A stretch of 64,000 bases of DNA. It comes from Thalassospiraceae bacterium LMO-JJ14. GTDB lineage: Bacteria; Pseudomonadota; Alphaproteobacteria; Rhodospirillales; Casp-alpha2. Positions 7,576 to 16,089 of the stretch are shown piece after piece. Position 1 is the stretch's first letter. Every line of letters begins with the position of its first letter. The position numbers and the translations under genes were made by a program. Location: contig CP134604.1 in assembly GCA_021555105.2 (NCBI GenBank), positions 3,014,501-3,078,500 of the forward strand, written 5' to 3'. The notes beneath the pieces were generated by a model, which worked only from the letters and a program-made list of their open reading frames with translations, was not told where the DNA came from and made no database searches.

Positions 7576-9377
7576 GCGGGCAGGTCCTGTTCGAGCTCGT
7601 CGATAAACCCGGAGATCACATTCAAGCCCAGATTCCAGAACGCCGGGTCGGACGCATCCAGACCGAACGGCGCCAGCAGTTCCCTGTGCCTGAGCGTGCC
7701 GCCTGCCTGCAGCATCTCGAAATATTTTTCCTGAAAGCGCGGATGACCGTCCTGATAGAGACCGTACAGCGCATTCACCAAGCTATCGCCGAAGGCGTAG
7801 GCATAGACATAAAACGGCGTGTGCACGAAATGCGGTATATAGGCCCACAGGGTGCGGTAATCATCGTCCAGCCGAATGGCCTTGCCGAGGCTTTCCGCCT
7901 GCGTTTCCATCCATATCTCGCCGAGCCGTGCCGCCGTCAGCTCGCCGGAGCGGCGTTCGTCGTGAACCCGCGTTTCGAAACAGTGGAAAGCAATCTGGCG
8001 CACGACCGTATTCAACATATCCTCGACCTTGCCGGCCAGCAGCACGCGGCGCTTTGCGGCATCTTTCTCGGCATCGAGGATAGCGCGGAACGTCAGCATC
8101 TCGCCGAACACGGAAGCCGTCTCGGCAAGCGTTAATGGTGTGTTCGACAGCAGCATGCCCTGTGGCGCGGCCAGCACCTGATGCACACCATGGCCCAACT
8201 CGTGTGCCAGCGTCATGACATCGCGCGGCTTGCCGTAAAAATTCATTAGAACATACGGATGTGCGGACGGCACCACCGGGTGCGCGAATGCGCCCGAGTT
8301 CTTACCTGCCCGCGGCTCGGCATCGATCCAGCCCTTGTTGAAGAACATCGATGCCGTTTCCGCCATTTCCGGGGCGAACCCCGCATAGGCACCAAGCACG
8401 GTATCCTTTGCCTGATCCCAGCTGAAAGACCGCTCCTCGGTTTTTGGAAACGGCGCATTGCGGTCCCACCAGTTCAATTGTTCGACACCGAACCAACGTG
8501 CCTTGAGGGCATAATAGCGATGGCTCAGGCGGTCGTAATTCGACGTCACGGCCCCGTCCAGTGCGTCTACCACCTCGTCCTCAACCTGGTTGGCGAGATT
8601 GCGGCTGCTCATGGGTTTCGGGAAATCGCGCTTGGTATCCTCGATTTCCTTGTCCTTGGCGATGGTATTGGTGACCAGTGAAAACAAACGGATTCGCGAG
8701 GCAAGTCCCGCCGACAGGCTGTGAGCTGCACTTTTACGGATCGCCGGGTCGCTATCTGTGAGGCGGTTAAGGACTTCCCCGAGGGTCAGTTGTTCAGCAT
8801 CGAAATCGAAGCGTAGTTCGGCCATGGTTTCGTCAAAAAGACGGGCCCAGGCCGAGCGCCCGGTGACGGATTTGTCGTGCAGAAGCTGTTCGAGATCGTC
8901 CGCCAGCTGATAGGGCCGCATCAGGCGTTCCGCCTCGGCCCAAGGGCGAAAGCGCCCCAGCACGGGATCCTTGAAGCGATCTTCCATATCCGCATCGTCG
9001 ATGCGGTTCAGTTCCAGCGTGAAAAACAGCATCGCGCCGGTGATGTTGTTAACCCGCTCCTGACAGGATTGATAAAATCGCGCAATATCCTGGTCCGCCG
9101 TATCGGCGGCATGCAGTAGCTGCGCATAACTGATGACCTTGAAAGCGCGCTCAAGAATAGCCTCGTATTGCTCAACCGCAGCGCCGAGTTTTGCGCCGTC
9201 GAGCGACGACAACTTTCCCGCGAAGGTGTTCTGGAATGCATGCGCTTCGGCCTCGGAAGCTGCCAGATCAGCCTCAATATTCGGGTCATCGGGGCCTTGA
9301 AACAGGTCATCCAGGCGCCATGTCGGGGTTTGGGCCGAGGATTTAGAGGGTGTTCCGGCAGCGGTCGCTTGTGTCAT
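7572..9377 (-). CDS. pepF: Oligoendopeptidase F, M3 family
   Basis: A 601-residue zinc metallopeptidase of the M3B/PepF family, close to the usual length of about 600. The zinc motif HELGHGVHQ places H392, E393 and H396 at the catalytic site. The downstream LAETASVFGEML helix supplies the third ligand. The N-terminal half is the helical PepF domain (LDDLFQGPDDPNIEADL). The enzyme degrades oligopeptides of roughly 7-17 residues in the cytoplasm. It is the first gene of a two-gene unit with the overlapping hydrolase. Confidence 0.9.
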   Translation of the reverse strand: MTQATAAGTPSKSSAQTPTWRLDDLFQGPDDPNIEADLAASEAEAHAFQNTFAGKLSSLDGAKLGAAVEQYEAILERAFKVISYAQLLHAADTADQDIARFYQSCQERVNNITGAMLFFTLELNRIDDADMEDRFKDPVLGRFRPWAEAERLMRPYQLADDLEQLLHDKSVTGRSAWARLFDETMAELRFDFDAEQLTLGEVLNRLTDSDPAIRKSAAHSLSAGLASRIRLFSLVTNTIAKDKEIEDTKRDFPKPMSSRNLANQVEDEVVDALDGAVTSNYDRLSHRYYALKARWFGVEQLNWWDRNAPFPKTEERSFSWDQAKDTVLGAYAGFAPEMAETASMFFNKGWIDAEPRAGKNSGAFAHPVVPSAHPYVLMNFYGKPRDVMTLAHELGHGVHQVLAAPQGMLLSNTPLTLAETASVFGEMLTFRAILDAEKDAAKRRVLLAGKVEDMLNTVVRQIAFHCFETRVHDERRSGELTAARLGEIWMETQAESLGKAIRLDDDYRTLWAYIPHFVHTPFYVYAYAFGDSLVNALYGLYQDGHPRFQEKYFEMLQAGGTLRHRELLAPFGLDASDPAFWNLGLNVISGFIDELEQDLPA

Positions 9378-9484
9378 CGTGTTTGGATACCTGTCTCAAA
9401 GAATTTATAAAGTCTTGCGGGTACGTTCCGTCAACGTCACGAAACACGTAAGTCGGCTCGACCGCAAGGGAGGACAAGTAAAAA

Positions 9485-11266
9485 ATGAATATCGACCAGT
9501 GGCCGAATCTGGCAACCATGTTTTTCGAACAGGTCGCAACGTATCGCGAACAGCCTTTCCTTTGGAAAAAGCGTGATGGCATCTACGAAAGCCTGACATG
9601 GTCGGATGCCAACGCCCGCGTCATTGCCCTGGCACGAGGACTTGTTTCGCTTGGCGTCGAAGCCGGCGACAGGATCGTTCTGGTTTCGGAAAATCGGCCG
9701 GCGTGGCCGATTGCGGATATCGCCATCATGGCGACCGGGGCGATCACGACACCCGCTTATACGACCAACACGGCCAACGATCACCGGCATATCCTGAGCG
9801 ACAGCGAGGCCAAGGGGGCTATCGTCTCAACCGCGAAACTGGCCGAAAAGGTTCTGGCCGGCGCCAGAGGCCTTGAGCATGTCGAGTTCGTCATCGTTAT
9901 GGAAGACATGGCATCCCCTGCCGGCGGCCCTCAGGTCCTGCAAATGTCCGACGTGCTGGAAACCGGACAGGCACGCAACGAAAACATCACCAAAATGGCG
10001 GAGAAGCTCGGCCGTGAGGATACCGCCTGCATCATCTACACATCCGGCACCGGCGGCACGCCGAAAGGCGTGATGCTGCATCACGGTGCGATCCTACATA
10101 ACTGCATGGGTGCGTATGATGCCCTGCTGGACATGGGACTGGAGCGTGAGGTTTTCCTGTCCTTCCTGCCGCTCAGCCATTCCTATGAACATACCGCAGG
10201 GCAATTCTTCCCGATCGCCATCGGCGCCGAGATCTATTATGCGGAAGGCGTCGAAAGCCTTTCCGCCAACATGGCCGAAGTGCATCCGACGATCATGACA
10301 GCCGTGCCCAGACTTTATGAAGTCCTGCACCAGAAGATAACGACCGGCGTTACCAAGGCGGGCGGGCTGAAACAGGCGATGTTTGAAAATACACTGGCGC
10401 TTGGCCGCAAGCGCTACGAACAAGGCCGCCTCGGTCCGATAGACTGTCTGCTCGACCGTATCCTCGACAAACTTGTCCGCAACAAGGTCCGCGAGCGGTT
10501 CGGCGGCCGCCTGAAAGCGCTGGTTTCGGGCGGTGCACCGCTTAACCCTGAAATCGGCATCTTCTTCACAGCGCTTGGACTGCGCATCCTGCAAGGTTAC
10601 GGCCAGACCGAATCCGCACCGGTAATTTCCGTCAACCGTGCGCCCGATACCCGGCTGCATACCGTCGGCCGCCCGGTTTTTGAGACCGAGGTAAAGATCG
10701 CCGATGACGGTGAAATTCTGGTGCGCGGCGAACTCGTCATGCAGGGCTACTGGAAAAACGAGGAAGCCACGCGCGATACAATCCGCGATGGCTGGTTGCA
10801 TACCGGCGATATCGGCATGTTCGATGAAAACGGCCACCTGATGATTACCGACCGCAAGAAAGACATCATCGTCAATTCCGGTGGCGACAACATTGCGCCG
10901 CAGCGGGTCGAAGGCATCCTGATCGCCGAACCGGAATTTACGCAAGTCATGGTATTCGGCGACAAGCGGCCGCACCTTGTCGCCGTCGTCGTTCCCGATG
11001 CCGACTGGCTGACGGAATGGAAACGCGCCAACAATAAACACGGCGAACTTGCCCAACTCGCCGACGACAAGGACCTGCATACGGCGTTGGCGCCAGCTTT
11101 TGGACGCGTCAACAAAACGCTCAGCAATATTGAAAAAGTACGGCGCTTCATCATTGCCACGGAACCCTTCACCGTCGACAACGAACAAATGACACCGACC
11201 ATGAAGGTGCGGCGCCACATCGTCCGCGACGTTTATGGCAAACAACTGGAAGCACTCTACGTGTGA
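9485..11266 (+). CDS. Long-chain acyl-CoA synthetase (AMP-forming)
   Basis: A 593-residue adenylate-forming enzyme. The P-loop is YTSGTGGTPKGVML, the A5 motif is GYGQTESAPV, and the A7-A8 region reads GWLHTGDIGMFDENGHLMI followed by TDRKKDII. A C-terminal lid domain follows. The length and the N-terminal LFLWKKRD-like segment resemble bacterial FAA1-type long-chain fatty acid-CoA ligases rather than short acetyl-CoA synthetases. It activates fatty acids with ATP and CoA, and the chain-length preference is inferred. A GGGAGG sequence precedes the ATG. It is divergent from pepF across about 107 bases, and the ZIP gene follows 24 bases later. Confidence 0.88.
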   Translation: MNIDQWPNLATMFFEQVATYREQPFLWKKRDGIYESLTWSDANARVIALARGLVSLGVEAGDRIVLVSENRPAWPIADIAIMATGAITTPAYTTNTANDHRHILSDSEAKGAIVSTAKLAEKVLAGARGLEHVEFVIVMEDMASPAGGPQVLQMSDVLETGQARNENITKMAEKLGREDTACIIYTSGTGGTPKGVMLHHGAILHNCMGAYDALLDMGLEREVFLSFLPLSHSYEHTAGQFFPIAIGAEIYYAEGVESLSANMAEVHPTIMTAVPRLYEVLHQKITTGVTKAGGLKQAMFENTLALGRKRYEQGRLGPIDCLLDRILDKLVRNKVRERFGGRLKALVSGGAPLNPEIGIFFTALGLRILQGYGQTESAPVISVNRAPDTRLHTVGRPVFETEVKIADDGEILVRGELVMQGYWKNEEATRDTIRDGWLHTGDIGMFDENGHLMITDRKKDIIVNSGGDNIAPQRVEGILIAEPEFTQVMVFGDKRPHLVAVVVPDADWLTEWKRANNKHGELAQLADDKDLHTALAPAFGRVNKTLSNIEKVRRFIIATEPFTVDNEQMTPTMKVRRHIVRDVYGKQLEALYV

Positions 11267-11290
11267 TGATCATTTCCGGGGAAACGCCGC

Positions 11291-12076
11291 ATGGATGATA
11301 TGCCGTCCATTCTGCTGATGGGGCTGGTCGGCAGCTTCCTGGCAGGCCTCTGCACGTCGATCGGGGCAATTCCTGCTTTGGTGTACGGACGCCCGGGCGA
11401 GCGCACCGAAACCCTGATGCTGGGTTTCGCCGCAGGCGTGATGCTGGCGGCGAGTGTATTTTCGCTGATTTTGCCAGGCCTCGACGCCGCAACCGCCGTG
11501 TTTGAGACCGAAAACGCCAGGGCGCTTCTGGCCGTCTGCGGCATTCTGATGGGCGGCGGCGCACTATGGATGATACACCGCTTTTCCCCGCACGAACATT
11601 TCATCAGCGGCCCGGAAGGCGCTGATCCAAAAGACCTCGCCCGGATATGGCTGTTTGTCATCGCTATCACGCTGCACAACTTTCCCGAAGGCATGGCCGT
11701 CGGTGTCGGCTTCGGCGGCGGCGACATGGACAACGGCCGGGCGCTCGCCATCGGCATCGGTATTCAGAACATACCAGAAGGTCTCGCCGTGGCCGCCGCG
11801 CTGCTGACACAGGGATATAGCCGTGTTCGGGCGTTCATGGTTGCATCCCTGACCGGTCTGGTCGAGCCAATCGGCGGTGTTATCGGTGCCGGTGTCGTCA
11901 GTTTCTCGGAATATCTGCTGCCATGGGGACTGACATTCGCCGCCGGTGCCATGATCTGGGTGATATCGGATGAAATCATTCCGGAAACCCACCGCCGCGG
12001 CGTCGCCACCTATGGAACGGTCGGTATCATGATCGGCTTCGTGGCCATGATGTTTCTCGACATCACCCTCGGCTGA
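11291..12076 (+). CDS. ZIP family divalent metal transporter
   Basis: A 261-residue protein with about eight membrane segments. The family signature is clear: helix IV carries HNFPEGMAVGVGF, and helix V carries GIGIQNIPEGLAVAAAL, the two metal-binding HNxPEG/xNxPEG motifs of the binuclear site. A shorter histidine-containing loop (HRFSPHEHF) lies before helix IV. ZIP proteins import zinc and sometimes iron or manganese. The length and motifs resemble the ZupT/GufA-type bacterial members. It ends 3 bases before the convergent EamA gene. Confidence 0.9.
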   Translation: MDDMPSILLMGLVGSFLAGLCTSIGAIPALVYGRPGERTETLMLGFAAGVMLAASVFSLILPGLDAATAVFETENARALLAVCGILMGGGALWMIHRFSPHEHFISGPEGADPKDLARIWLFVIAITLHNFPEGMAVGVGFGGGDMDNGRALAIGIGIQNIPEGLAVAAALLTQGYSRVRAFMVASLTGLVEPIGGVIGAGVVSFSEYLLPWGLTFAAGAMIWVISDEIIPETHRRGVATYGTVGIMIGFVAMMFLDITLG

Positions 12077-12079
12077 CGG

Positions 12080-12982
12080 TTATGGCGCAGCGGCGGCACG
12101 AAGCGCCTGCTTGCGTTTGCGTTCTCGAACCGAGATGTAGACCCCCATCAGGATGATCACGGCAATCCCGGCCCATGTCAGCGTGTCCGGCAAGTCGCCG
12201 AACCACAGATATCCAAGTGTCACAGTTGCAATCATTTCAAAATATCCGAACGGCGCCAGAAGCGATGCCGGCGCACGTTCATATGCCTTGACCAGAAGCC
12301 AGTGGCCGACAATCGCGGCAAAGATCATGATCCCCATCAGTTTCATCGCCGCCACATCGGGTGTCTGCCAATGCGTGATCATGAACGGGGTCAGGACGAC
12401 CGCGCCGACGATGGACTGATAGAAGACCGTCAGCCAGGGATCAACTTGGCCCGTCAGCCGCCGTGTCAGAAGATTGAACAGGGCAAAACACACGCTCGCG
12501 CCGAGGACGTAATAAACACCGACCGGGACTTCCTGAAACCCCGGGCGGACGATCAGCAACGAGCCTGAAAAACCGATCAGCACGGCAAACAGGCGCCGCA
12601 GCCCGACGGTTTCGCCCAGCACGAACGGCGCCAGCAACGTGATCAGAAACGGATAAACGAAATACACCGCCAGCGCATCGGCCATCGGCATGGTGACGAG
12701 CGCCGAGAAAAACAGCACCGTCGCCATGGCCAGCATGACGGCACGAATAACCTGCATACCCGCACCGGGGCCAGCCATCTGCTTCAACCTGCCCCGCTTC
12801 AGCAGCACCGGCGCCAGCACAACCGCCGACAGGGTGAACCGTCCCCAGGCGGTAAAGACCGGTGCATATCCCTGCCCGCCCAGATCCTTCGCCACGGCAT
12901 CCATCAACGGAATGATCATAAATCCCGCGATCAGAAATGCCGCGCCACGCAGCAGATCGGAATCCGTTTCCTGCGAAGACAC
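12080..12982 (-). CDS. EamA/DMT family transporter
   Basis: A 300-residue protein with ten hydrophobic segments in two EamA repeats. The first repeat ends in AVYFVYPFLITLLAPFVLGE, and the second contains LLAPFGYFEMIATVTLGYLW followed by FGDLPD. It ends with a basic tail (SVRERKRKQAL). The substrate is not predictable. Its stop is immediately followed by an end-to-start junction with the hydrolase gene (12982/12983 on the same strand, hydrolase upstream), so the two are likely co-transcribed. Confidence 0.87.
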   Translation of the reverse strand: MSSQETDSDLLRGAAFLIAGFMIIPLMDAVAKDLGGQGYAPVFTAWGRFTLSAVVLAPVLLKRGRLKQMAGPGAGMQVIRAVMLAMATVLFFSALVTMPMADALAVYFVYPFLITLLAPFVLGETVGLRRLFAVLIGFSGSLLIVRPGFQEVPVGVYYVLGASVCFALFNLLTRRLTGQVDPWLTVFYQSIVGAVVLTPFMITHWQTPDVAAMKLMGIMIFAAIVGHWLLVKAYERAPASLLAPFGYFEMIATVTLGYLWFGDLPDTLTWAGIAVIILMGVYISVRERKRKQALRAAAAP

Positions 12983-13879
12983 CTAGCCGTTTCCGTTCAG
13001 AAATTTATTGGCCCAGCGGATGACATCTTGCGGTGCCTCCTCGGGAATGAAATGACCGCTGTCGGCAAGCCCCTCGCCACTGACATCGCCAATGCCCCAT
13101 TTGCGCCAGATATCCAACGGACTTTTTGACTTCGGCCCGCCCTTGGCCCGCGCTTCTCCCCACAGGCAAACAATCGGACATTGCAGCTTGCGCCCGGCAT
13201 TGAAGTCCAGAGCATCGTCTTCATCGTCGCATGTCGCCCCGGCGCGATAATCCTCGCAGGTACCGCGAATGACATCCGGATTGCGATAGGCGCGCTTGTA
13301 TTCGGCCATGGCATCTGCATCGAAGACAAAACCGGGCGCCGCCCATGACACACACAGCCACTCAAGCCAAGCATCCGGGTCATGCGCGATCATCGCCTCG
13401 GGCCTGGGCGCAGGCTGCGCCAGAAACTGCCAGTGAAAGCCGCCCAGAGCGCTGTCCTTGTTGATCGCCATCCACATCTCGTGGGTCGGCACCACATCCA
13501 GCGACATGTAATGGGTTACCCGGTCCGGATGATCGAGCGCCAGCCGTGATCCGACCCGCGCGCCCCGGTCGTGGCTGATAACGGCAAACTGATCGTGGCC
13601 CAGGGCATGCATCAGTGCGACCACATCGTTTGCCATCGTCCGTTTCGCATAGTTCCGGTGTTCCGGGTCTGATGGCGGACAATCGCTGTCGCCATAGCCG
13701 CGCATATCCGGCACTACGACAGTCCGGTATTCGGCAAGTGCGGGCGCAATGTCTCGCCAGATGATATGCGTTTGCGGATAGCCGTGCAGCAGCACCACGG
13801 CCGGGCCTGAACCGCCATACCGTAAATTCAGGCCAACACCGTCGACACTGATGCGGCTTTGTGTAAATCCTTCGAACAT
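12983..13879 (-). CDS. Alpha/beta hydrolase, haloacetate (fluoroacetate) dehalogenase-like
   Basis: About 298 residues. The nucleophile elbow is VISHDRGARVGSRLALDHP, with aspartate instead of serine, which is the signature of the fluoroacetate dehalogenase / epoxide hydrolase branch. The oxyanion segment is LLHGYPQTHIIWRDIAP, and the distal histidine is in DSGHFIPEE. Such enzymes hydrolyse haloacetates or epoxides, but real substrates vary. A frame start lies 15 codons upstream, at 13924. The internal ATG is preceded by GGGAGGGCAAG and begins the conserved region, so it was chosen. The gene is upstream of and adjoins an EamA exporter. Confidence 0.8.
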   Translation of the reverse strand: MFEGFTQSRISVDGVGLNLRYGGSGPAVVLLHGYPQTHIIWRDIAPALAEYRTVVVPDMRGYGDSDCPPSDPEHRNYAKRTMANDVVALMHALGHDQFAVISHDRGARVGSRLALDHPDRVTHYMSLDVVPTHEMWMAINKDSALGGFHWQFLAQPAPRPEAMIAHDPDAWLEWLCVSWAAPGFVFDADAMAEYKRAYRNPDVIRGTCEDYRAGATCDDEDDALDFNAGRKLQCPIVCLWGEARAKGGPKSKSPLDIWRKWGIGDVSGEGLADSGHFIPEEAPQDVIRWANKFLNGNG

Positions 13880-13971
13880 CTTGCCCTCCCCCTTCGACGC
13901 CAGCCCAGACCGGGAAGCATTCATAACCGAGATTCCCCCCTGATGTCAGGGCAATTTCAGGAAATCCTGGC

Positions 13972-14880
13972 TTATCCGCGCTGACGGCGATTGGCGATAA
14001 AAATGCCCAGCAAGATCAATCCAAGCGCCATGATGGCCTGCAGACTGACTTCCTCGCCCAGCAAAAGCGCACCCCAGAAAACACCGAACACCGGCACCAG
14101 ATAATTCTGAAAGGCCACGAATGAGGCTTCCCTTTCGCTCAGCAGCTTGAACAGGATCAGCGTCGCCAATGCGGTTGAAAACAGACCCAGATAGAGCGGC
14201 GGCCAAAGACTGTTAAACGTAAGGGCGGGCATTTGCCAACCGGAGAGCCAGAACGCCACTGGCGCGGTTTGCAGCGCGGCAAAGACAAGCGTTAGTGCGG
14301 CACGCCCCATCATCGGCGCCGGTGGCATACGCTGCACGATGATAACCGAAATCGCATAACAGATCGCCCCCGAAGCCGTCGCCAACTGGTGCAGAATACT
14401 TCCGCCCAACCCCATGACGGCCGCCGGGCCGACGAGAACGACAATCCCGGCAAAACCGAGCGTGACACCGAAGAGCTTATGACTGCGCAGTCTGTCGCCT
14501 TCTGAAAAGAAATGCGCCAGCACCATCGTCGCCAGCGGCATCACCGCCATCAGGATCGCGGCTCGTCCGCTGGCAATGCCGCCGACACCCCAACTGATCA
14601 GAAAGAACGGCAGACTGTTGCCGAAGAATGCCAATGTGAAGCAGAAGGCCCATGCCAGCCATCCTCGCGGATAGCGTTTGTGCAGGAACATGGCCGCCAT
14701 CACCATGACGATCGCCGCCACAATCAGGCGAACCGCGGTCAGCGGCAAGGCAGGCATATGCTGCACGCCGATTTTCATGACCAAAAACGATGTGCCCCAG
14801 ATCATCGCCAGCGAAATCAGAAGGAATATATGGCGTGGCAGAACAGGGCCAAATGGAACTCTTGTGGTTTTGCTGTCCAC
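13972..14880 (-). CDS. EamA/DMT family transporter
   Basis: About 302 residues if started at the GTG at 14880, four bases after the stop of the upstream epimerase gene. The frame remains open further upstream, but that part lies inside the epimerase gene and is not membrane-like. Ten hydrophobic segments include IFLLISLAMIWGTSFLVMK and the second-repeat FQNYLVPVFGVFWGALLLGE, a typical EamA motif. The substrate is unknown. Its position after UDP-glucuronate epimerase on the same strand suggests a shared transcript, not necessarily a shared pathway. Confidence 0.82.
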   Translation of the reverse strand: MDSKTTRVPFGPVLPRHIFLLISLAMIWGTSFLVMKIGVQHMPALPLTAVRLIVAAIVMVMAAMFLHKRYPRGWLAWAFCFTLAFFGNSLPFFLISWGVGGIASGRAAILMAVMPLATMVLAHFFSEGDRLRSHKLFGVTLGFAGIVVLVGPAAVMGLGGSILHQLATASGAICYAISVIIVQRMPPAPMMGRAALTLVFAALQTAPVAFWLSGWQMPALTFNSLWPPLYLGLFSTALATLILFKLLSEREASFVAFQNYLVPVFGVFWGALLLGEEVSLQAIMALGLILLGIFIANRRQRG

Positions 14881-14884
14881 AGAA

Positions 14885-15865
14885 TTAGCCGCTGCGGTTT
14901 CCGTGATATTGGCGGTACCAGTCCACGAAACTGGGAATTCCTTCACTGATCGCCGTCTTCGGTTCAAACCCGAGATCGCGCCGGCTGGCTTCGATATCGG
15001 CGAAGGTCTCCTTGACGTCGCCAAGTTGCATCGGCTTCAGAATGACCTCGGCCTTCTTGCCGAGTGCATCTTCCAGTAAGGAAATGAAATCGGTCAGTTT
15101 CTCCGAGCGATGGTTGCCGAGGTTATAGACCCGCTCAGGCACGTCGGCATCGGGGATATGATCGAGCACCGCCATCACCCCCTGAATAATGTCGTCGATA
15201 TAGGTAAAATCACGGCGCATATCACCATGGTTGAATACCTCAATCGGTTCACCGGCAAGAATCTTGCTGGCGAAAATCCACGCCGCCATATCCGGTCGGC
15301 CCCAGGGGCCATAGACGGTGAAAAACCGAAGCCCTGTGGCCGGTATGCCGTACAGTCTGGCATAGCAGTGCGACATCAGCTCACCCGCGCGTTTGGTCGC
15401 GGCATAAAGCGATACAGGCTGATCGACTCGTTCTTCGACTGAAAACGGCAGTTCCTTGTTGGCGCCATAAACCGATGACGAAGACGCATAGACGAAATGC
15501 CGGAAATTCTTGAGGTTTCGCGCCATTTCCAGCATCACCAGATGCCCTTCGACATTGGAACGGGTATAGGCGAACGGGTTAATCAGCGAATAGCGCACCC
15601 CTGCCTGCGCAGCGAGATTGATGATATGCGAGATGTCTGGGTGTGCGGCAGCAACGGCCTGCATCGCTTCCAGATCCGCAATGTCCGCTTCGACAAAGGT
15701 AATGCCGTCTAGTTTCTGCAACTCGGACAGACGCGCCCGTTTCAAAAGCGGATCGTAATAATCGTTGAGATTGTCAACGGCGATGATCCGTTTGCCGCGA
15801 GACGCCAGGGCCCTGCAGGTGTGAAAACCGATAAATCCGGCGGCACCGGTAACAAGCACTGTCAT
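14885..15865 (-). CDS. UDP-glucuronate 4-epimerase-like NAD-dependent epimerase
   Basis: A 326-residue extended short-chain dehydrogenase. The NAD-binding motif is TGAAGFIGFHTC. The catalytic pair is Y-x3-K in SLYAATKRAGE, with serines in YASSSSVYG. The stretches RFFTVYGPWGRPDMA and GDMRRDFTYIDDI are typical of UDP-glucuronate 4-epimerases (CapI/LpsL type), which make UDP-galacturonate for polysaccharide. No glycosyltransferase gene is next to it. It is divergent from the large oxidoreductase gene across about 210 bases. Confidence 0.88.
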   Translation of the reverse strand: MTVLVTGAAGFIGFHTCRALASRGKRIIAVDNLNDYYDPLLKRARLSELQKLDGITFVEADIADLEAMQAVAAAHPDISHIINLAAQAGVRYSLINPFAYTRSNVEGHLVMLEMARNLKNFRHFVYASSSSVYGANKELPFSVEERVDQPVSLYAATKRAGELMSHCYARLYGIPATGLRFFTVYGPWGRPDMAAWIFASKILAGEPIEVFNHGDMRRDFTYIDDIIQGVMAVLDHIPDADVPERVYNLGNHRSEKLTDFISLLEDALGKKAEVILKPMQLGDVKETFADIEASRRDLGFEPKTAISEGIPSFVDWYRQYHGNRSG

Positions 15866-16012
15866 GAATCGTAATCTCTTATTCCGTCAGGTTGGCACCG
15901 GTATAGCCTTTGGCGGCCATGAAATCACCCGGAATTATGTTCCGTAAACAATTCCTTCGCGTGAAAGTTTTGCGGCAATTCCCTGTGGACGGCAGCACGA
16001 ATATTTCTTTTT

Positions 16013-16033
16013 TAGGTCAGCAACAATGACCTA
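16013..16033. promoter_or_regulatory. Inverted repeat, candidate operator
   Basis: TAGGTCA (16013-16019) and TGACCTA (16027-16033) form perfect 7-base arms around a 7-base spacer, within the divergent region between the epimerase and the indolepyruvate oxidoreductase genes, about 60 bases before the latter. The arrangement fits a dimeric regulator site. Which regulator cannot be said. Confidence 0.4.
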
Positions 16034-16089
16034 TTGTCCCGGACGCGCAGGCGCACTACCTTCAGAACATCGGGAGGATGGGTAAAGAC

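Noticed and set aside
9379-9447. CGTGTTT / AAACACG arms between pepF and the acyl-CoA synthetase gene
   Set aside because: The arms are seven bases with more than 50 bases between them; chance occurrence is likely.
10094-11245. Minus-strand open frame of 383 codons
   Set aside because: Antisense to the acyl-CoA synthetase gene and without any domain signal.
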